64,000 nt of DNA, from the NCBI GenBank assembly GCA_035653595.1, contig DASRBO010000176.1, positions 38,158-102,157 on the forward strand. The letters are read 5' to 3'. The notes below the pieces were generated by a model. That model ran no database searches, was not told where the DNA came from, and saw only the letters and a list, made by a program, of their open reading frames with translations. This document shows positions 23,556-33,951 of the stretch, in pieces; positions within the stretch are counted from its first letter, which is position 1, and every line of letters begins with the position of its first letter. The translations under genes and the position numbers were made by a program. Origin of the DNA: DASRBO01 sp035653595 (GTDB taxonomy: Bacteria > Actinomycetota > Acidimicrobiia > Acidimicrobiales > JAJPHE01).

Positions 23556-24297
23556 GCACGGTCGAAGACACGTATTCGTCCCAGGTCTGCCCGCTGGTCA
23601 TGTGCTCAGGGCAGGTGTTGAGGCCCTGGCGGAAGGCGGCGGCCGCCCGGCCCGGCAGGGGCAGGCGGACCACTCGGCGGGGCCGCCCGCGCCGGCGGGA
23701 CCACGTCTGGGCCAGGTCGCCCAGGGACAGGACCTGAGGGCCGCCCATGTCCTCCACTCGACCTCCGGGGGCGGAGTCGACCAGCTCGCTCAGCCGGGCC
23801 GCAACCTCGGCGGCGGCCACCGGCTGGAAGCGGAAGTCGACCGGTAGGGGGGCCACGGGCAGGCGCTCGACCGCCCTGAGCCCCAGGGCGATCAGTTCGT
23901 GGAACTGGGTCGCCCGCAGGATGGTGAACGGCACTCCGGATGAGGCGATCGTCGCCTCGCAGGCGAGCTTGCGACGGTAATAGGCGTACGGAATCCGGTC
24001 GATGCCGACGATCGAGATGTACACGAGGAGGCGGGCCTGTTTCACCGCGCTCAGGAGGTTGCCGGTCTGGAGCTGGTCCTTCCGGCCCAGACGGCGGGTG
24101 TCGGAGGCCAGGTGCACCACTACCTCGGCTCCGGTCGCCGCCTCAGCTACTCCAGCACCGTCGTTCAGATCGCCGACATGGGTGCCCCGGCCGGCCCGTC
24201 GGCTCAGCACCCGCACCTCGTGACCCGACCCCCGGAGCAGCGGGGCCAGGTGGGAGCCAAGGGTGCCGCTGCCTCCCGTCACCAACACGACCGCCAT
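23551..24297 (-). CDS. NAD(P)-binding atypical SDR / NmrA-like protein
   Basis: 248 residues. The N-terminal Rossmann motif VLVTGGSGTLGSHL (TGxxGxxG) binds NAD(P). VVHLASDTR and later YYRRKLACEATIASSG (a Y-x3-K-like element) and FTILRATQFHEL are typical of the atypical SDR group that includes NmrA and YtfG-like proteins. It is a probable oxidoreductase or redox sensor in the cytoplasm. It is convergent with the methyltransferase gene and divergent from the flavoprotein gene over 127 bp. Confidence 0.85.
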   Translation of the reverse strand: MAVVLVTGGSGTLGSHLAPLLRGSGHEVRVLSRRAGRGTHVGDLNDGAGVAEAATGAEVVVHLASDTRRLGRKDQLQTGNLLSAVKQARLLVYISIVGIDRIPYAYYRRKLACEATIASSGVPFTILRATQFHELIALGLRAVERLPVAPLPVDFRFQPVAAAEVAARLSELVDSAPGGRVEDMGGPQVLSLGDLAQTWSRRRGRPRRVVRLPLPGRAAAAFRQGLNTCPEHMTSGQTWDEYVSSTVP

Positions 24298-24424
24298 GAC
24301 CTCGATGCTAAGGGCCGGGCCGACTCGGCGCCCGCAGGCAGACCGGCCCGTGGGATGGCCCGCCCGGGTGCGGAGGCCCCGGAGCCGTTACCGTCGAGCG
24401 GGTTAGGTCCCAGGGAGGTCGGCC

Positions 24425-25846
24425 GTGGCCAGAATCGTGATCATCGGAGCCGGCGTGGTCGGCCTCGGAACCGGCCTCCTCCTGGCCAAGGACGGACACA
24501 CCGTGACAGCGCTGGAGCGGGATCCGGAGCCCGCCCCGACCGATCCGGAGCGCGCCTGGGAGGACTGGAACCGTAGAGGGGTGAACCAGTTCCGCCTGCC
24601 TCACTTCTTCCTGGCCCGCTTCCGCCAGATCGTCGACACGGAGCTACCCGAGCTGGCGGCGGCCCTTGAGAAGGCGGGTGCCCTCCGCCTCAACATGATC
24701 TCCGATGTCATTCCCGAGTCGATGACCGGGGGCTGGCGCGATGGGGACGAGGCCTATGCGGTGCTGACCGCCCGGCGTCCGGTGATGGAAGCGGCGCTGG
24801 CGGCCATCGTCCGGGACCAGCCCAATCTGGACCTCAGGAGGGGGACGGCGGTCGCCGGGCTGAGCACCGGTCCGGCGACCTCGGCCGGAGTCCCCCACGT
24901 CGACGGCGTGGTGACCGAAGCGGGCGAAACCATTCCTGCTGACCTCGTCGTGGACATGAGCGGACGGCGCTCCGCGCTCCCCCGATGGCTGGAGGCGATA
25001 GGCGCCGGCCCGGCGCATGAGGAGCTGGACGACAGCGGCTTCATCTACTTCGGCCGCCACTTCCGCTCGGCCGACGGATCGATCCCCCCGATGCTCGGAG
25101 GTGGCCTGCAGCACTACGGCACCGTCAGCACCCTCAGCCTGCCCGCAGACAACGGCACCTGGGCCGTCGCTCTCATCGTCAGCGCCAAGGACAAGGCCCT
25201 GCTCGGCCTGCGCGACCCCGACCGGTGGGCGGCGACATTCAGGCGCTTCCCGTTGGTGGCCCACTGGCTGGACGGCACCCCACTCGAGGACAACATCACG
25301 GTCATGGCCAAGATCGAGGACCGCTACCGGAGCCTGGCCCCCCAGGGTCGCCCCGTGGTCACCGGACTGGTCAACGTGGCCGACGCCTGGGCGTGTTCGA
25401 ACCCGTCGGTGGGCCGCGGTGCCTCGATCGGGATGCTTCACGGCCAGCTCCTGCGCGATCAGCTCCGCTCGGTCGGCCTCAACGACCCGTTGACGTTCGC
25501 CAACGAGTTCCACCGGGCCACGGCCGTGCAGGTGGAGCCGTGGTACCGCGACACCCTCCAGGGCGACCGCGACCGCCTGGCGGAGATCGAGGCCGCCGGG
25601 CGTGGCGAGGTCTACAACCCGGGCCGGGCCGACTGGGAGCTCTCCCACCAGATCGCCGCCGCCCAGGGCTCCGACGGCGACTGCATCCGGGCCGCCCTGG
25701 CGGTCGCCTTCGTCCTAGAGCGCCAGGCCGATCTGGAGGGCCGTCCCGACCTGCTGGACAAGATCAGGACCAACGGCGCCGACTGGCGGAACCGCCCCGT
25801 GCTCGGGCCAGACCGGGCCGAGCTCGTCTCATTGGCCGGCGCCTGA
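24425..25846 (+). CDS. FAD-dependent oxidoreductase/monooxygenase-like protein
   Basis: 473 residues from GTG 24425. The N-terminal dinucleotide-binding motif is IVIIGAGVVGLGTGLLLAKDGH, with the FAD ribose-contact Glu in ALERDPE. Mid-protein ADLVVDMSGRRSALP and later VNVADAWACSNPSVGRGASIG match the group-A flavin monooxygenase/halogenase-like second FAD motif (usually G-D-A), here with ADAW in place of GDA. It is probably a cytoplasmic oxidase or hydroxylase of a small molecule. A hydrolase gene follows by 15 bp, forming a two-gene operon. Confidence 0.82.
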   Translation: MARIVIIGAGVVGLGTGLLLAKDGHTVTALERDPEPAPTDPERAWEDWNRRGVNQFRLPHFFLARFRQIVDTELPELAAALEKAGALRLNMISDVIPESMTGGWRDGDEAYAVLTARRPVMEAALAAIVRDQPNLDLRRGTAVAGLSTGPATSAGVPHVDGVVTEAGETIPADLVVDMSGRRSALPRWLEAIGAGPAHEELDDSGFIYFGRHFRSADGSIPPMLGGGLQHYGTVSTLSLPADNGTWAVALIVSAKDKALLGLRDPDRWAATFRRFPLVAHWLDGTPLEDNITVMAKIEDRYRSLAPQGRPVVTGLVNVADAWACSNPSVGRGASIGMLHGQLLRDQLRSVGLNDPLTFANEFHRATAVQVEPWYRDTLQGDRDRLAEIEAAGRGEVYNPGRADWELSHQIAAAQGSDGDCIRAALAVAFVLERQADLEGRPDLLDKIRTNGADWRNRPVLGPDRAELVSLAGA

Positions 25847-25861
25847 TCAGGAGGACTCGAC

Positions 25862-26644
25862 ATGAGGGTCGACGTCAACGGAGTTGGCATCAGCTACGAG
25901 GTCACCGGCAGGGGCCGGCCCGTTGTGCTCCTCCACGGCTTCCCGGACTCCGGGCGGCTGTGGCGGAACCAGGTCGAGCCGCTGGCGGCCGCCGGCCTCC
26001 AGGTGATCGTCCCGGACCAGCGGGGATACGGGGCCTCTGACAAGCCGGCCTCGGTCGACGCCTACGCCATCCCCAGCCTGGTGGGCGACCTCCTCGGGGT
26101 GCTCGGCGCCCTGGGCGTCGAGAAGGCGCACATCGTCGGGCACGACTGGGGGGCGGCGGTCGCCTGGCTGACCGCATCCCTGGTCCCCGACCGCGTGGAT
26201 CACCTGGTAGCCCTGTCGGTCGGGCACCCATCGACCTTCCGGGCCCACTACGAGCAGATGGAGAAGTCCTGGTACATGCTCCTGTTCCAGTTCGCCGGCA
26301 TCGCCGAGGACTGGCTGTCCCAGGACGGCTGGCGCAACTTCCGCAGCTGGTCCCGGCATCCCGACGCCGACGCGGTCGTCGCCGAGCTCGAGGCCAACGG
26401 CTCCCTGACGCCGGGCCTCAACTGGTACCGGGCCAACCTCCCACCCCAGTCCTGGGTCGATCCCCCCATGGCCCTTCCCCCGGTGCAGGCGCCCACCATG
26501 GGACTCTGGAGTTCGGGTGACATGGCCCTGACCGAGGTGCAGATGACCGACTCGGCCAAGGCGGTCTCCGGGTCCTGGCGATACGAGCGCCTCGACGGGC
26601 CCGGCCACTGGATGCAGCTGGAGGCACCCGAGGAGGTAAACCGC

Positions 26645-26671
<27 letters not shown>
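25862..26671 (+). CDS. alpha/beta hydrolase, epoxide-hydrolase-like
   Basis: 269 residues from ATG 25862 with AGGAGG upstream. The oxyanion motif HGFPDSGRLWRNQ and the nucleophile elbow GHDWGAAVAW (Asp nucleophile near residue 101) are the epoxide hydrolase/haloalkane dehalogenase signatures; the His is in GPGHWMQLE. It lies 15 bp downstream of the flavin oxidoreductase gene, so a monooxygenase-plus-epoxide-hydrolase pair acting on one substrate is plausible. The 3' end overlaps the convergent S9 peptidase gene by 27 bp. Confidence 0.87.
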
Positions 26672-28837
<2,166 letters not shown>

Positions 28838-28851
28838 GGGGTGTGGCCGGC

Positions 28852-29946
28852 TCAGGTGGAGCTGGCCTTGGAGCCCCGGCCAGGCAGCACCGACAGGTTG
28901 GCCTGCACGAAGTCGGTCGGCAGCGAGACCTGCTGGGGGCTACCGATGCCGGTCGCCTGCCAGATGGTCTGACCGATGGTGATGGGCGGCCCGGTCTGAC
29001 CACGGGAGAGCCGGTCCAGCACCTGCTGGGCGAACTGCTCCTCGCCCTGACGGCTGAGGTGCTTCGGCAGGCTCAGGTGGTAGTTGTTGACCAGATCCTG
29101 CAGGTGGTCGATGGGGTCGACCACCTCGCGGATCTGGACGACGTAGCTGCCCTTCACGTAGATGGCGATCTTCACCAGGTTGGACAGGGTGGGTGGCGCC
29201 GGCGTGGCCCCCGGGGAGTTGCTGGTCAGCACCGGAAGCGGCTGCTGGAAGACGTCGTAGCGCTCGACGCCCGGACCGGGCGGGGGGAACGGATCGTAGG
29301 CCGGCTTGTACACCGGCTGGACGTCGTCCTTGTGCCACCTCCGAACCTGCGGGGACGGGGCGGCCTCGACGAGCTTTCCGATATCGGTCAGGAAGATCAG
29401 AGAGGCGTAGAAGGGGTCGGTCTTCTCCGCCTGCAGCTCCTGGCCCACCGAGGGCAGCTGCGGGGCGCCCCCGGGGTCGAGCACCCAATGCCTGGCCAAC
29501 AGCGCCGCCACCGCCGTGTTGGGAGTGCCCTGACCGGTCAGGGCAGCGGTGGCGCCGGACGGCGAGGTGGGAGGCTGACCCTGCTGGCCGCCGCTCTGGA
29601 AGAAGCTGACCACAGCGTTGGCGTCGAGGAACCGGTCGGCGACGGCGTCGTCCTTCACGACCTCCTCCCAGGCGGACTGGTCACCCTGGCTGTAGAGGAC
29701 GTCGTAGCGGTAGGGGTCCTGGTAAATCCCGCTGACCGAGTGGGTCCCGGCCAGTGTCTGGCGGACCCAGACGAACTGCTTGGGGGCGCCCGCAGTACGG
29801 GTGAGATCGCTCTGGATCAGACGGTAGTCGGCGTCGTTGGACTGGCAGGCGGTCAGCAGGCTGGACGCCCCGATGCAGGCGACCAGGGCGGCGGAGACCC
29901 GCAGGCCCCGGCGCCTTGCCCTGAACGAAGAGCGCGTCGACGTCAT
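28852..29946 (-). CDS. lipoprotein of unknown function (364 aa)
   Basis: 364 residues. The basic N-terminus and signal helix end in a lipobox (LLTAC), so the protein is lipid-anchored outside. The mature part begins QSNDADYRLIQSDLTRTAG and includes KQFVWVRQTLAGTHSVSGIY and FLDANAVVSFFQ. I recognise no known fold. The residues 45-130 resemble in style the following smaller lipoprotein (both read like substrate or electrostatic-sensing domains). The start overlaps the previous stop (ATGA). It belongs to the operon running from MoxR, so an accessory envelope role is inferred. Confidence 0.7.
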   Translation of the reverse strand: MTSTRSSFRARRRGLRVSAALVACIGASSLLTACQSNDADYRLIQSDLTRTAGAPKQFVWVRQTLAGTHSVSGIYQDPYRYDVLYSQGDQSAWEEVVKDDAVADRFLDANAVVSFFQSGGQQGQPPTSPSGATAALTGQGTPNTAVAALLARHWVLDPGGAPQLPSVGQELQAEKTDPFYASLIFLTDIGKLVEAAPSPQVRRWHKDDVQPVYKPAYDPFPPPGPGVERYDVFQQPLPVLTSNSPGATPAPPTLSNLVKIAIYVKGSYVVQIREVVDPIDHLQDLVNNYHLSLPKHLSRQGEEQFAQQVLDRLSRGQTGPPITIGQTIWQATGIGSPQQVSLPTDFVQANLSVLPGRGSKASST

Positions 29947-30464
29947 CCGAGCTGCATCTCCAGGGCGCTCTCGGTGAGGGAGCGGGGCTGGGAGTAGCTG
30001 CTGCGAATGGTGAGGACGAACAGGTAGCGCCCCGAGAACCAGGCGTCGAGAGTGGCACCGGTCCCCGGCGACTGGTAGACGGCGTGACCGGCCAGCGTCA
30101 GCTCGTCCGGCACACCGCCCGACACCTGGTCGGCCACCGCGGTGCGGAAGGTCGGCGAGGCCCAGTCGGCCGAGGAGTTGAACTCCACCACCTCCAGCGT
30201 CCCCTCCACCAGCTTGTTCTTGCGCAGGCTGTAGAAGCCGACCGCCTTGGCGTAGCTGGAGGTCGCGGAGCGGATCTGCGACGGGAGCTGCTCCTGCTGG
30301 ACGGTGAGGTCACCGAGGCTGGAAGGAAGGGTGCCGGAGGGCAGGGAAGCGACGTGGGACCGCGACTGGGCGCTGGACGGCGCCTTCCCACCGCCACATC
30401 CGGCCCCGGCCACGGCCAGGGTCAGCACGAGGACGGCGGTGCCGCCGCCGCCCCGCCAGCTCAC
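29943..30464 (-). CDS. small lipoprotein of unknown function (173 aa)
   Basis: 173 residues from GTG 30464, which overlaps the upstream stop (GTGA). A signal peptide with lipobox (VAGAGC) is followed by a ~145-residue domain with LVEGTLEVVEFNSSADW, LAGHAVYQSPGTGATLDAWF and RYLFVLTIRSSY, predicted alpha+beta. No family recognised. The longer frame through the cupredoxin-like gene has no coding features. Coupled on both sides by 4-bp overlaps. Confidence 0.72.
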   Translation of the reverse strand: MSWRGGGGTAVLVLTLAVAGAGCGGGKAPSSAQSRSHVASLPSGTLPSSLGDLTVQQEQLPSQIRSATSSYAKAVGFYSLRKNKLVEGTLEVVEFNSSADWASPTFRTAVADQVSGGVPDELTLAGHAVYQSPGTGATLDAWFSGRYLFVLTIRSSYSQPRSLTESALEMQLG

Positions 30465-30988
30465 CGCGCCGCTACCTCCAGCGTCCCGACGGCGTACGGA
30501 CGGGTCCCGTCGGCGTAGTTGTGCTTGCCGACCGAGTTGGCCACCCAGGTGAAGGACGCCCCCGGGGCGATGGAAGGCGAGCTGAATGCCCCGTCGTTGG
30601 CCGTCACGGTGTGCGGCTTGGAGTCGGCGTTCACCCACTTGACCGGCGTCCCGGCGTAGACCGCGGCGTCGGGCGGGTTGAAGGGAGGCTGGCCGGACGT
30701 GTCCGACTCGATGGTGATGGTGAAGGTCTGCGCCTGCGGCGCCGTCGTCGGCGGGGCGGTGGTGGCAGGCGCACGGGTGACCGCCGGGGCCTCGGTGGTG
30801 GCCACGGGCCTGGTCGTGGTTGGCGCGGCCCCTCCACCGGAGGTCGTCGTGGTGGAGCCCAGGCTGAGGGCGCCGCCGCCTCCCTTGTTGTTCAGGTTCA
30901 CCCCTGAGCCGACGGAGTTGCTCCCTCCGCACGCGGCCAGCAGGGTCGGAAGGGCGATCAGGGCGACGATCGCCGTTCTGGTTCTCAT
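30461..30988 (-). CDS. cupredoxin-like lipoprotein with an apparently lost copper site
   Basis: 175 residues. A lipobox (LLAAC) anchors the protein outside, a long Thr/Pro/Ala-rich linker follows, and residues ~90-175 match a cupredoxin fold (FTITIESDTS, VYAGTPVKWVNADSKPHTVTAND). The first His is kept in KPHTV. The C-terminal loop, usually YHCxxHxxM, reads GKHNYADGTRPYAVGTLEV, with no Cys and no Met, so a normal type-1 copper centre is not possible. It overlaps the MFS-ABC fusion gene and the next lipoprotein by 4 bp each. It may bind something other than copper or serve structurally. Confidence 0.75.
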   Translation of the reverse strand: MRTRTAIVALIALPTLLAACGGSNSVGSGVNLNNKGGGGALSLGSTTTTSGGGAAPTTTRPVATTEAPAVTRAPATTAPPTTAPQAQTFTITIESDTSGQPPFNPPDAAVYAGTPVKWVNADSKPHTVTANDGAFSSPSIAPGASFTWVANSVGKHNYADGTRPYAVGTLEVAAR

Positions 30989-33951
30989 GTTCTGCTCCCG
31001 GATCTCTGTACGGCCGCCTCGCTCGAACCGAGGTAGGACGCAACCACTCGCTCGTCGGCCAGCACCTCGTCGGGCAGGCCCCTCACCAACACCCGGCCCA
31101 TGTCCATGGCGATCAGCTCATCGGCCACCCCGGTGATGAGAGGCATGTCGTGCTCGATGATGAGCAACGAACATCCCGTCTCGTGGCGTACCTGGCGCAG
31201 CAGGGGCCCCAATGCCTCTGCTTCGGCCTGGGCGATGCCCGAGGACGGTTCGTCGAGCAGCACCACCCGGGGCTCAGCCGCCAGGACGCAAGCCAGATCC
31301 ACGATGCGCCGCAGACCGGTGGACAGCTCGCGCACGAACTTGTCCCGATAGGGAAGGAGGCCGAGGAGCTCGATGAGCCGTTCTGCCCTGGCCCGCGCCC
31401 GCCGCTCCGACCTCAGCGCACCCGGCCAAGCCAGGGCGGACAGGGCGACGTTGCGCACATCGAGGTGACGGTCGAGGGCGATCAGGATCACCTCGAGCAC
31501 GGTCAGCGAGGGATAGAGGCGGGCGTCCTGGAACCGGCGCAGCAGGCCCCGAGCCGAGCGCTGGTCGGGCGATAGATGGGTGACGTCGACGCTCTCGAGC
31601 CGGACTACCCCTTCGTCGGGAGTGATGAAGCCGGACAACACGTCGAAGAGCGTGGTCTTCCCCGACCCGTTGGGACCGATGAGACCGAGAATCTCGCCAT
31701 CCCGGAGGGCGAGGCTGACCCCGTCGATGGCCCGGATTCCCCCGAAGCTCTTGGCGATGCCGTCGGCCTCGAGCACCGGGGGCGCCTCGGACAGAGCTGC
31801 CTGCCGGCGGCGCCATTCGGCGCCGTCGCGGCGGTCCAGGGTCGAAGCGCCGCCCCCACTGCCGCCGCCTGCGCCACGGGTTCCCCGGACGTAGACCGCA
31901 CGAAGGATGTCGGGGCGACGCATGAGGTCAGCGGTGCGCCCAACGAAGCGGACCTCGCCCTTCTCGAGGAATACCGCCCGGTCGGCGAGCTCGAGAGCGA
32001 CGTTGACCGACTGCTCGACCAGGATGATGGTCACGCCCCGGCGATTGATCTCGCGGACGATCTCCATCAGCTCGCCGACGACCGCCGGGGACAGGCCGAG
32101 CGAGAGCTCGTCGATCATCAGCAGGCGGGGCTTCATCATGAAGGCCTGGGCCAGGGACAGCATCTGCTGCTGGCCGCCGGAGAGGGTGCCGGCGATGGCA
32201 TCCGTGCGGTCGCGCAGCGCCGGGAAGATCGTGAGGGCCTCCTCGACCGCCTCATGGGCCGCCGCCGGGTCCTCTTCGAGCCAGGTTGCCAGCAGGAGGT
32301 TCTCGCGGACAGACAGGGTCGGGAACAGTCCCCGACCTCCGGGCATGTGAATCAGTCGGCGCCCGGAGATCTCATGGGGGGGCATATGGGTGATGTCGCG
32401 TCCCTCGAACACGATGGCGCCCCCCGACGCCTGCTGCGTGCCACTGATCGCCCGCAACACCGTCGACTTGCCGGCGCCGTTGGTCCCAAGGAGGGCGACC
32501 ATCTCACCCTCGGTGACGTCGAAGTCGACTCCGAAGAGGACGCGGACCCCGTCGTATTCGACGCTGAGGTCGCGGCAGACCAGCATCTTCGATTGCCCAG
32601 CCTGCTCGTTGCGCCGCCACTCCTCGGCCGCTATGAGAGCGGCGGCGGCCGATCGGCGGTCCAGTTCGAACAGGGGCGCGGCGGATGCGTAGATAACGGC
32701 GGCGACCACGAAGAACGGAAGGGCGCCGTAGAACACCACTCCATAGCCGTACTTGTAGAAGACGATGTTGGCCAGCGGGAAGCCGAACAGCAGTCCCGGC
32801 AGAGCCGACAGACCTATCGCCTGGATGCCCTGGGTGCGCACATTGGCCGGCAAAACGGTCCCGACCACCGTGTTGATGGCAGGGCCGATGAGGGAGGAGC
32901 CGAGGCTTACGAGGAAGTTGACCGCGAGCAGGATCACCAGGGGTGGATGAAGGGCATAACCCACCAGAGCCAGGCCGGCGATTGCGCTGAAGGCGCCGTA
33001 GACATACATGACCCGGCCGGGTTCGCGGCGCATGAAGCGGTCGACAAGGGTGCCGCCATAGACGGAACCGATGGCCGCTCCAATGCTGGCGGGGATGAAC
33101 GACAAGCCGATCTGAACGGGCCCGAGGGAGTACTTGTCAGCGAGGAGAAGGACGTAGAAGAAGCCGACCGGGCCCGTGAAGCTGCCGAAGGACTGGGCGA
33201 TGAATATGCGGCGCAGCGTTCGGATGGAGAACGCCGACCGGAATCCCTCACCCATCGACTGGGGGGGATTCTCCAACCGGGCGACCTCCTCATTGGCCCC
33301 GGCGAAGCGCTTGTCGAAGTAACCCCGGATCGGCTCGCGCAAGAACAGAAGTGCCATCACGCCGGAGAGCCCGATCAGGATGGCGTCGATGACGAAGGTC
33401 TTCGGCAACCCGAAGCTCGCGAACATGAGGCCGGCCGCCGCCGGGGCGGCGATGGTGCCGAGCAGGAAGAAGAAGTTCACCCCTGCGAACGCCCGGCCTC
33501 GGGCATCGACGGGGTAATAGTCGGTCAGAAGCGAGAACTGCGGGACGGATGCAACCGCTGATCCTGCTCCAGCGGCGGCAACCCGCGGCGCCCCCACCGA
33601 GACGGTGCTCCGCCCGAAACCGGTGAAGGCGGTTGGTATGGCGCTCAGGATCGTGCCGATGCCGACAAAGGGAACCCGGCGATGACGGTCGGCGTACCAG
33701 CCCACGGCCAGGTTGCTGAACAGGGCGACGAAGCCCACGTACTGCACGATCAGGATGATCTCGTTGACCGAGATGTCACCTCGACGCAGGAACTGCGGGC
33801 CGCCGATATTGAACAGGGTGCTGTCGAACGAGCCGAACATCCCCAGGATCGCCAGGACCAGCACCGGCGTCATGCCATATGGGGTCCCGCGTAGCTCGCC
33901 GATGCCCTTGAGATCGTCGTAGAACTGCGTGATGAAGCGGGGAAGCCTCAT
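30985..33951 (-). CDS. MFS transporter - LivF - LivG tripartite fusion
   Basis: 988 residues in one frame. Residues ~15-440 are a 12-helix MFS domain (WYADRHRRVPFVGIG loop, LTDYYPVDARGRAFAG, TLVDRFMRREPGR). Residues ~456-690 are a LivF-like ATPase: GTNGAGKST, LSGGQQQMLSLAQA, LMIDELSLGLSP. After a Gly-rich linker, ~720-975 are a LivG-like ATPase: GPNGSGKTT, VVLLDEPSSGIAQ, with a deviant signature ELSTGLRRIVDLA instead of LSGGxxR. Genes for LivH/LivM permease lie directly upstream, so the ATPases probably power that permease. What the attached MFS domain transports is unknown. Coupled by 4-bp overlaps on both sides. Confidence 0.88.
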   Translation of the reverse strand: MRLPRFITQFYDDLKGIGELRGTPYGMTPVLVLAILGMFGSFDSTLFNIGGPQFLRRGDISVNEIILIVQYVGFVALFSNLAVGWYADRHRRVPFVGIGTILSAIPTAFTGFGRSTVSVGAPRVAAAGAGSAVASVPQFSLLTDYYPVDARGRAFAGVNFFFLLGTIAAPAAAGLMFASFGLPKTFVIDAILIGLSGVMALLFLREPIRGYFDKRFAGANEEVARLENPPQSMGEGFRSAFSIRTLRRIFIAQSFGSFTGPVGFFYVLLLADKYSLGPVQIGLSFIPASIGAAIGSVYGGTLVDRFMRREPGRVMYVYGAFSAIAGLALVGYALHPPLVILLAVNFLVSLGSSLIGPAINTVVGTVLPANVRTQGIQAIGLSALPGLLFGFPLANIVFYKYGYGVVFYGALPFFVVAAVIYASAAPLFELDRRSAAAALIAAEEWRRNEQAGQSKMLVCRDLSVEYDGVRVLFGVDFDVTEGEMVALLGTNGAGKSTVLRAISGTQQASGGAIVFEGRDITHMPPHEISGRRLIHMPGGRGLFPTLSVRENLLLATWLEEDPAAAHEAVEEALTIFPALRDRTDAIAGTLSGGQQQMLSLAQAFMMKPRLLMIDELSLGLSPAVVGELMEIVREINRRGVTIILVEQSVNVALELADRAVFLEKGEVRFVGRTADLMRRPDILRAVYVRGTRGAGGGSGGGASTLDRRDGAEWRRRQAALSEAPPVLEADGIAKSFGGIRAIDGVSLALRDGEILGLIGPNGSGKTTLFDVLSGFITPDEGVVRLESVDVTHLSPDQRSARGLLRRFQDARLYPSLTVLEVILIALDRHLDVRNVALSALAWPGALRSERRARARAERLIELLGLLPYRDKFVRELSTGLRRIVDLACVLAAEPRVVLLDEPSSGIAQAEAEALGPLLRQVRHETGCSLLIIEHDMPLITGVADELIAMDMGRVLVRGLPDEVLADERVVASYLGSSEAAVQRSGSRT

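Noticed and set aside
31576..33561. 661-codon open frame antisense to the MFS-LivFG fusion
   Set aside because: It is a GC-driven shadow of the minus-strand gene, with biased Asp/Gly/Arg/Glu composition and no domain; the opposite strand has complete MFS and ABC motifs.
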